Origin: Euryarchaeota archaeon UBA86
GTDB taxonomy: Archaea; Thermoplasmatota; Poseidoniia; Poseidoniales; Thalassarchaeaceae
DNA length: 6,443 bases
NCBI GenBank assembly: GCA_002503055.1
Contig: DAQX01000013.1
Span: 19,792 to 26,234, forward strand
Direction of reading: 5' to 3'
Shown: positions 1 to 5,600 of the stretch, piece by piece
Position numbering within the stretch: the first letter of the stretch is position 1
Layout of the letters: each line of letters opens with the position of its first letter
Notes under the pieces: generated by a model
Seen by the model: the letters and a program-made list of their open reading frames with translations, nothing else
Databases searched by the model: none
What the model was told of the DNA's origin: nothing
Position numbers and translations under genes: made by a program

Positions 1-1101
1 GCCGGAATGCTAGCCAAACAGATTCCAGCGGGAGCTTCCAGCAAGGGAGGAGTAGGTCTGAATGATACCAAGATGGATTCCATTCTAGGAAGTGGAGCCG
101 CTGGTGCGGTCGAAATGGGATGGGGCGAATCTAGGGATCTCCAAGTTATCGAATCGCATGGTACACTTGAGAGTGAAGAGCGAGGAGTTGGCGAAAGAGC
201 TGTGAAAAGGGGTATGAAGGCATTGGGAACTCTGGGCTCAGGAAACCACTTCCTAGAATTACAAGTTGTGGACCGAGTGGTGGACCCGATTGCAGCATCT
301 GCTTACGGATTACGAGAAGGCCAAATTACTGCGATGATTCATACCGGTTCACGTGGCTTAGGACATCAAGTCTGTAGCGAACATGTTGCTGCCATCGAAT
401 CGAAGTACAATCGTTCCGGAGATGATTGGGTCGCTTCGGAGTGGGGGTACCGGCTCAAAGATAGGCAACTCGCAGCAGCCCCCATCTTCAGTCGCGAAGG
501 AGAGGCATATCTCGATGCGATGAGGGCAGCTGGGAACTATGCATTCGCAAACCGCTCGGCTCTAACTCAGAGGCTTAGGGGTGTGTTACGAGAACACTTG
601 GGGCCTGACGGAGACTTGGAAGTAGTCTACGATGTTAGCCACAACATAGCCAAGGTAGAGGATCATGTAGTACATGGCAAGACATGCAAGTGCTGTGTCC
701 ACCGTAAAGGAGCAACTAGGGCTCTAGGAGGAGACCATCCTGAACTTGCATCCAGATTTTCGTCTGTGGGACAGCCGGTCCTAGTTCCGGGAGACATGGG
801 TACTGCTTCGTGGGTCCTTGCTGGACCCACCAAGGGTGGAAATGATGCCTTCGCTTCATCTTGTCATGGCGCCGGTAGACAATTATCTAGGACGGCAGCT
901 AGGAAGAGTGTGGATGCAACCGAATTGATGAATAGGCTTGAGCAGCAAGGAGTCCATGTCAGAGCCAAGACTCCTAATGTTCTATCAGAGGAGGCTCCGG
1001 AGGCATACAAGGATGTGGATGATGTTGTCAGATTAACTGATCGTGCAGGGCTCGCTAGGCCTGTTGCTAGATTGCGGCCGCTGGCAGTAATCAAGGGCTA
1101 A
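1..1101 (+). CDS. rtcB: RNA-splicing ligase RtcB, 5'-truncated by window edge
   Basis: RtcB joins RNA 2',3'-cyclic phosphate or 3'-phosphate ends to 5'-OH ends, using GTP and Mn2+. In archaea it ligates spliced tRNA exons and repairs RNA, usually helped by archease. The frame is open from base 1, so the Met at base 7 is internal. Numbering from that Met (364 residues), the active-site signatures are GTLGSGNHF (N80, H81), HTGSRG (H112), SHN (H212), CHGAGR (H287, the residue guanylated in the family) and the C-terminal VIKG (K363). Spacing between these residues matches Pyrococcus horikoshii RtcB (N202, H203, H234, H329, H404, K480, recalled numbering) apart from about five extra residues before H212. 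Roughly 120 N-terminal residues, including the metal-binding DVHxGxG and GxDxGCG motifs, should lie to the left of the window. The C-terminus LRPLAVIKG resembles archaeal and human RTCB more than E. coli RtcB. A Cys cluster (C227, C229, C230) just before VHRKGATRA is unusual. The stop codon overlaps that of the convergent downstream gene. Confidence 0.96.
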   Translation, partial: AGMLAKQIPAGASSKGGVGLNDTKMDSILGSGAAGAVEMGWGESRDLQVIESHGTLESEERGVGERAVKRGMKALGTLGSGNHFLELQVVDRVVDPIAASAYGLREGQITAMIHTGSRGLGHQVCSEHVAAIESKYNRSGDDWVASEWGYRLKDRQLAAAPIFSREGEAYLDAMRAAGNYAFANRSALTQRLRGVLREHLGPDGDLEVVYDVSHNIAKVEDHVVHGKTCKCCVHRKGATRALGGDHPELASRFSSVGQPVLVPGDMGTASWVLAGPTKGGNDAFASSCHGAGRQLSRTAARKSVDATELMNRLEQQGVHVRAKTPNVLSEEAPEAYKDVDDVVRLTDRAGLARPVARLRPLAVIKG

Positions 1102-1643
1102 CTCTTCGAAGTCAGAATCAGTTCAATCTGGTCGTTGTCGTTCATGATATAATTCTCAAACTTAGTATTTGACTCGCCGTTCACATTCATACTAATGTCA
1201 TACTCTTCCCAGTCAGAAACTCCGTTTCTATTAATGTCAAATTCTTTGTCTGAGGTTATTGAAGGCCCTCCTTCTCTCTCCCATACTTCGAAGAAAGCTC
1301 CAACGGGGACATTGTACTTCTTGGGAGTCTCGATATGTAACTTAGTGAATCCCGTATTTGTGGAATCGTGGACATGGATCCATCGCATTCCCTCTTCGCA
1401 TCCAAACTGATCAATACCTGTATTTTCAGGGATAGCCAATTGCTGACCATCAACGATAACCTTCAGATTAGGGTGGTAGTGTTCCGAAATTCCGACATCG
1501 GCGTGATCCAAACCTCCCAGGCATCCGTCGGAAACTTCCCAGTCAGGGGAGGGTTCGAGAGCCTCGGGCTGCCACAAAGCAACTACAACAAAAGCAACTG
1601 TAGCAACAGCTGCGCCGATGAGCAACATTCTCTCTGCGTCCAT
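1098..1643 (-). CDS. membrane-anchored extracytoplasmic protein with HxHP/HxHD domain and EF-hand-like loop
   Basis: This 181-residue protein has no function I can name. Residues 6-23 (MLLIGAAVATVAFVVVAL) form one hydrophobic helix after MDAER, so it is probably a signal anchor with the rest outside the cell. The outer domain has EHYHPNLKVIVDG (H55, H57), GCEEGMRWIHVHD (C82, H90, H92), KLHIETP (H103), VGAFFEVW (115-121) and a C-terminal strand pair MNVNG...NYIMNDNDQIEL. From memory, unnamed thaumarchaeal and bacterial proteins share this order of motifs (HxHPxL, HTHD, IHIESP, FFxVW, VNG...DGD). The clustered histidines suggest metal binding, which is inference. C41 and C82 could form a disulfide. 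Residues 136-147 (DINRNGVSDWEE) fit an EF-hand calcium loop with ligands at positions 1, 3, 5, 9 and 12. The start is the ATG at 1643; the ATG at 1628 (M6) is an alternative that would remove the first charged residues. The TAG stop overlaps the stop of rtcB. Confidence 0.85.
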   Translation of the reverse strand: MDAERMLLIGAAVATVAFVVVALWQPEALEPSPDWEVSDGCLGGLDHADVGISEHYHPNLKVIVDGQQLAIPENTGIDQFGCEEGMRWIHVHDSTNTGFTKLHIETPKKYNVPVGAFFEVWEREGGPSITSDKEFDINRNGVSDWEEYDISMNVNGESNTKFENYIMNDNDQIELILTSKS

Positions 1644-1693
1644 GTGCCTACGAAGTGCGAAGTCGTCTTGAAGTATGTGACTGTGCGAATAAC
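1644..1693. promoter_or_regulatory. divergent intergenic promoter region
   Basis: This 50-bp gap separates the start codons of the minus-strand HxHP-domain gene (1643) and the plus-strand glycosylase gene (1694), so it must carry at least part of both promoters. For the minus gene, a weak AT-rich element CATACTT near 1670-1677 lies about 30 bp upstream of the ATG, which would fit a transcript with a very short leader. No convincing TATA box was found for the plus gene inside the gap. Two tandem 7-bp near-copies (CGAAGTG at 1651-1657, CGAAGTC at 1658-1664) are present. No clear Shine-Dalgarno sequence precedes either start. Promoter function follows from the position; the exact elements are uncertain. 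Confidence 0.4.
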
Positions 1694-2317
1694 ATGTCTA
1701 CCAGTTCTATTCCAGATTATTGGAGACTAGCGAAACATGATTTGTCCTCAGACTTGGTCCTTTCTCGTTTGTTTGAGGAATATGATGATACTGTGCTTAC
1801 TTCAGACGGTAATCTGTTCAGGACTCTTATCGTTTCCATCGTGGGGCAGCAGATCTCTACAGTAGCTGCCAGCGCTGTAAGGGGAAGAGTGGAGAGACTA
1901 GTAGGAGAAATAGAGCCAAGGAGAATTTTAACTCACTCTCATGAGGAATTACGCTCTTGTGGACTCTCAAGTATGAAGGCAGAATACATTATTGGGCTGG
2001 CCCTAGCTTGGACAGAGGGCTACGAAAATATCGAATGGCAGCGCCTTACCGATGAAGAGGCGATTTCCAAACTGACTGCTCTGAGAGGAGTTGGTACATG
2101 GACAGCAGAAATGGTGCTAATCTTCGCACTGCTCAGGCCGGATGTACTGCCATTGAAAGATATAGGATTGATTAGGGCTATAGAAAAGCAATATAATCAA
2201 GGAAGTGGACTTTCAACAGATCAGATTGAGGAGATTTCGCAGCACTGGGCCCCTTGGAGGACAGTGGCCACTTGGTATCTTTGGCGGAGTATAGACCCTG
2301 AGCCGGTGCAGTACTGA
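1694..2317 (+). CDS. DNA-3-methyladenine glycosylase, AlkA/Mag-like (HhH-GPD superfamily)
   Basis: This base-excision repair enzyme cuts alkylated bases such as 3-methyladenine from DNA, leaving an abasic site. The protein has 207 residues from the ATG at 1694. The frame also allows a GTG at 1655 adding 13 residues (RSRLEVCDCANN), but these are unlike the family and would fill most of the divergent gap, so the ATG is preferred. Family marks are SIVGQQIS (48-55), the helix-hairpin-helix LRGVGTWTAEM (130-140) with G132 and G134, the putative catalytic Asp D156 in LPLKDIGLIRAI, and the C-terminal WAPWRTVATWYLWR (185-198). Only one Cys (C89) is present, so the Fe-S cluster of endonuclease III and MutY is absent. 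Compared with E. coli AlkA (282 residues) it lacks the N-terminal TBP-like domain, as in compact yeast Mag1-like and many archaeal and bacterial forms. Exact substrate range cannot be read from sequence. Its TGA stop directly abuts the stop of the convergent small gene. Confidence 0.93.
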   Translation: MSTSSIPDYWRLAKHDLSSDLVLSRLFEEYDDTVLTSDGNLFRTLIVSIVGQQISTVAASAVRGRVERLVGEIEPRRILTHSHEELRSCGLSSMKAEYIIGLALAWTEGYENIEWQRLTDEEAISKLTALRGVGTWTAEMVLIFALLRPDVLPLKDIGLIRAIEKQYNQGSGLSTDQIEEISQHWAPWRTVATWYLWRSIDPEPVQY

Positions 2318-2494
2318 TTACATCGAGTATCCGCGCTTTGGTTGATCTGGAATCGAGGAGGCGGTTCCTGATTGAACACCGTCCGCCTCTTCCATGATAA
2401 TCGTGAGAAGAGTATTGACTAATGCTCTCAGTTCCTCTACCTCTCCCTTTAGTTCCTCAAAAGTACCTGCTTCGCCCCCATCATTCATGCGCAT
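2318..2494 (-). CDS. small 58-residue coiled-coil protein, function unknown
   Basis: This short gene reads ATG CGC ATG AAT to TAA and encodes 58 residues; the second Met (start at 2488) is an alternative. The N-terminal part (MRMNDGGEAGT) is flexible. Residues 12-36 form a predicted amphipathic helix, FEELKGEVEELRALVNTLL followed by TIIMEE, with a clean heptad of L15, V19, L22, V26, L29 and I33. This suggests a short two- or three-heptad coiled coil that oligomerises or docks on a partner. The C-terminal 22 residues (SGTASSIPDQPKRGYSM at the end) are polar and probably disordered. The protein has no Cys and no membrane segment, so it is probably cytoplasmic. A GGAGG at 2513-2517 lies 18 nt upstream of the ATG, far for a normal ribosome binding site, and a TATA-like TTTATAG lies at 2543-2549. 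The frame is closed upstream by a TAG just after the TATA element. The stop abuts the glycosylase stop with no gap. I do not recognise a family. Confidence 0.72.
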   Translation of the reverse strand: MRMNDGGEAGTFEELKGEVEELRALVNTLLTIIMEEADGVQSGTASSIPDQPKRGYSM

Positions 2495-2542
2495 CCCATC
2501 TAGAGGATTGCTCCTCCGAGTAGATGAGCCCCTATCTCTGGA

Positions 2543-2549
2543 CTATAAA
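2543..2549 (-). promoter_or_regulatory. TATA-box-like element upstream of the small coiled-coil gene
   Basis: The minus strand reads TTTATAG here (CTATAAA on the plus strand), matching the core of an archaeal TATA box. Its centre is about 52 bp upstream of the ATG at 2494. A start of transcription about 26 bp downstream would fall near 2519-2520, giving a leader of about 25 nt that begins at or just before the GGAGG at 2513-2517. This implies transcription of the small gene independent of the giant gene upstream. The rest of the gap (2495-2609) holds no gene. It contains one weak palindrome (TCTCTGAGAGA on plus, 2582-2592) and no clear T-run terminator for the giant gene. Confidence 0.45.
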
Positions 2550-2609
2550 CAAGCAAGGTGTACTTCGTTGCCCGAGTGCGTTTCTCTGAGAGAGTTAAAT
2601 TGACGGAGA

Positions 2610-5600
2610 TTAGTCTTCGTCTTCTTCATCGTACTCTTCGTCTTCGTACTCTTCGTCTTCGTACTCTTCGTCTTCTTCTTGGTCTTCGTACTCCCAATCA
2701 TCTTCGTAGTAGGAGTCGTCATCGTCCTCGTAATAGTAGTCGTCATCGGAACGCTTTCTCATCATCACTAGGGCAATACCAATGACTGCTACTGCTGCAA
2801 TAGCGGCGATCATAACAATCTGCGAGTCTTCTCCTCCTTCGTCTTCACTGACGGGTTGCTTGACATTGATTCCAGTAATCGCCTGATACGGATTATCAAA
2901 GTCCTCATCGATGATTAGATACAGATTGGGCTGTCCTGCTCTCCATGCCTCCCACTGGAATACAGCGTTGACGCTGGAGCTCTCTGCGGGCAAATCAATG
3001 GTTTCCTTACCGCCTTGAAGAGTGGATAATGACTCTCTCCACTGGGTGCCATCAACCAACTCATAGAGGCCCACGACTAATTCACCATCTCGCTTGCCTG
3101 GGTTCTCCCAGAAAGTCTCGATAGTGATTATGTCTCCAATATTGGGTATCAAAGTAGGATTAATCACAGAGCGAGAGTATGCGCCCAAGAACTCCATTAT
3201 TCTCAGAGTTACTTGCCTAGGTGCAGAATCACTTCCTTGGCCTATAATTTCATTTCCAGACTTATCTGTAGATGTGATCCAGAACCATATGTAATCTCCT
3301 GCCTCTATCCTCATATCATTCATCGGGTTAAGATCTAGAGATGACTGGTAAATATCGTTGGTTTCGCCATCGATTATCAGAGATAGTTCTCCACTGTCCT
3401 CGGTACCTGCAACCGGGTTATTGCTGCGGACATAGACCCAAGAGACTTGCAACGGACCTTCAATCATTCCAATTTCATCCACCATTGTCACTGTAACTGT
3501 AACATCTCCTAGTAAATCCGAATCCAGCAGGGTAAGCGACGAGTCTGGGTAATCAGCCAGATTGAACAATGCCTGAGGGCTCTTACTGTCTACAGTTACT
3601 GAAGCGTCGGAATTCGGAACAGATGAGCCGCTACCCGGTACATTCAGTACATAAGTCGAGACTGCCATTTCGGGATGTAGTGGGACCCTCGAAGGAAGAA
3701 TCATCGATCCAGAGAATCTTCCTTCCTGATCGACATCGACCACTAAGTCAATTTCTTGAGTCCCATAAATCACTTCAATCTCTACCTGTAAATCATTTGG
3801 AATCTCGGTGATTTGCACTTGAGAGCCTGCGTAGACGATTGTTCCTTCCATGCCGAATTCATCGCCCTGCTTTAGGTAGAGCATGTCTCCAACAGGCTCA
3901 ATGTTTGGAGGAGTGAGGTCCGCTAGAGTTTCAGGAAGTGCCATCAGTTTGTTGTCGAGATCCCATGTCAAGTCGCCTATGTTATTCTGATAGGCTACTG
4001 TATTGTAATCATCCTCGATACTAATGCTTGGCTTACAGCCGAGCTGTCCGTCTTCCCAAGGGTAGTCCCAGGACAATTCGAATCCGAGACTCAATTGAGT
4101 GATTGCCGGGCTAATCTCGGTAGACTGGGCGCTGAGAGGAGAAACCATGCTATCATCGGCTGTCCATAGTGTCCCTCTTGATGGATCATAGTTGAACTTA
4201 CCAAGGTTAGTTGGGCCATCGCCACATAGCATGATGGTGATATTGTCCAAAGTGTGAATTCCATTGGGCTCATCAATTTGCATCGTGAATGTATGAGGTA
4301 TTCCTGCTAGCAGATACCCCAGTTCACGGTCCAAATCATAACCTGAAGAAATCAGGTTAGTCGGCTCATCTGTTGCAACAACTATGCTAGCCCAAGAGTT
4401 CTCGGCCCCTGGGCCACCTCCTGTTCCTCCTTCCTGATAGGTGTAGCCAGCCCAGTCAGTACCTTCTATGTACATGTGAACCATGCTATTGAATGGTAGT
4501 GCTGATACATCTATTCCTGGGAATTGTACCTGCTGTTGACCGGTCATTCCAGATGTCAGAGGCATTGTTATTGAGAGATATTCATCTTCATCGGCGATTC
4601 CATCCAAATTTGTATCTTCCAATGTCTCACGCCAATATCTCAGAGTAATGGATTCACCACGAGCTTCTGCCTCATCTGATGTAACGAATAGCGTTAGCGT
4701 GTTCTCGGGTTCCCAGACCTTCCCGTGTGCAGGTTGTAGGCCGATGTCTGTGTTGACCTCAAGCGGACCAAGGGCAGGAGGATTGTAGTCGACTTCAACA
4801 GTTACCTGGGGAGGAACTCCAGTCACATCTTCTGCTCCAGTAGCAGAGCCTGTTGGCCCTACGACTAGCATCATTGGCGACAATGCTAGTTCGGAAAGTG
4901 AACTAGGTGGCGAGACGATTCCTGAGAACTCTCCCTCATCCATCGAAGATAGTGCGAATAGGTTACCAGACAAGTTGAGTCCGACCGAATAGTCTGACAT
5001 GTGAGGTCGATGGCTGGTTGAGTCTTGGAAACGAACTGTTCCCGAAATATTCAGATCGGAGCCATACATTACTGGGAATGGATAGAACGGCGAGAATTGA
5101 TTCGAAAGTAGTCTTCCAGAAATGTCGCGAACCTCGAAAGAGTCGACCTGGAGATCGTTCTCGACCGCCTTAGCACCGGACTGGCCACTGAAAGATACTG
5201 CAGGCCAGACTGACTCTCCGGACGAATCGATTGCTTGGGCCACCCAACGAATACTGTCTACATCATCCCAGCCCCAACTGACTTCAAACATCCAGTGAAC
5301 AGAGATATCATCCCATCCGTCATTATGGATTACATTGTCAGAGTAGCTAGATTGTTCATCCAAATCTGCTGATGATGCTCCCGAAGATTGCCCGAAAGTC
5401 GGAGATGCTCCGGCCGAAATATCCCAGCCATAGACTGGATCCTTAGTTACATCAAACTCTAGAATCACTCCGTCAGTGGCAGTTCCGCGTAGTATAATCT
5501 TCTCAATCTCAGAGTTATCGAAAAGATGGTGGTGTTTGGTTACTATCTCGATAAGTTGTCTGTCGGGGTAGAGTGTGTTTGGCACTTGGAAGTCCCTGTT

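Noticed and set aside
1655..1693. GTG start giving a longer glycosylase
   Set aside because: The 13 extra residues are Cys/Arg-rich, unlike the family N-terminus, and would leave only 11 bp for a divergent promoter. The ATG at 1694 is preferred.
1368..1730. Plus-strand frame of 120 codons across the HxHP gene and the glycosylase start
   Set aside because: It is antisense to a gene with clear family motifs and ends inside the glycosylase in a different frame; it is a shadow frame.
1..2317. RtcB and the glycosylase as a joint nucleic-acid repair operon
   Set aside because: Both are on the plus strand, but a complete minus-strand gene lies between them, so they cannot share a simple transcript. 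Proximity alone is weak evidence of a link.
2582..2592. Palindrome TCTCTGAGAGA as a terminator for the giant gene
   Set aside because: The stem is at most five base pairs with almost no loop, and no T-run follows on the minus strand.
2394..2603. Plus-strand frame of 69 codons in the gap
   Set aside because: It overlaps the small coiled-coil gene on the opposite strand, is Ser/Pro-rich without recognisable motifs, and reads through the TATA-like element. The minus-strand gene explains the region better.
2543..2746. Minus-strand frame encoding a Thr/Lys-rich low-complexity peptide
   Set aside because: It runs in another frame through the 15-bp repeat region and overlaps the giant protein's C-terminal coding sequence. 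Its composition is simply the repeat read out of frame.
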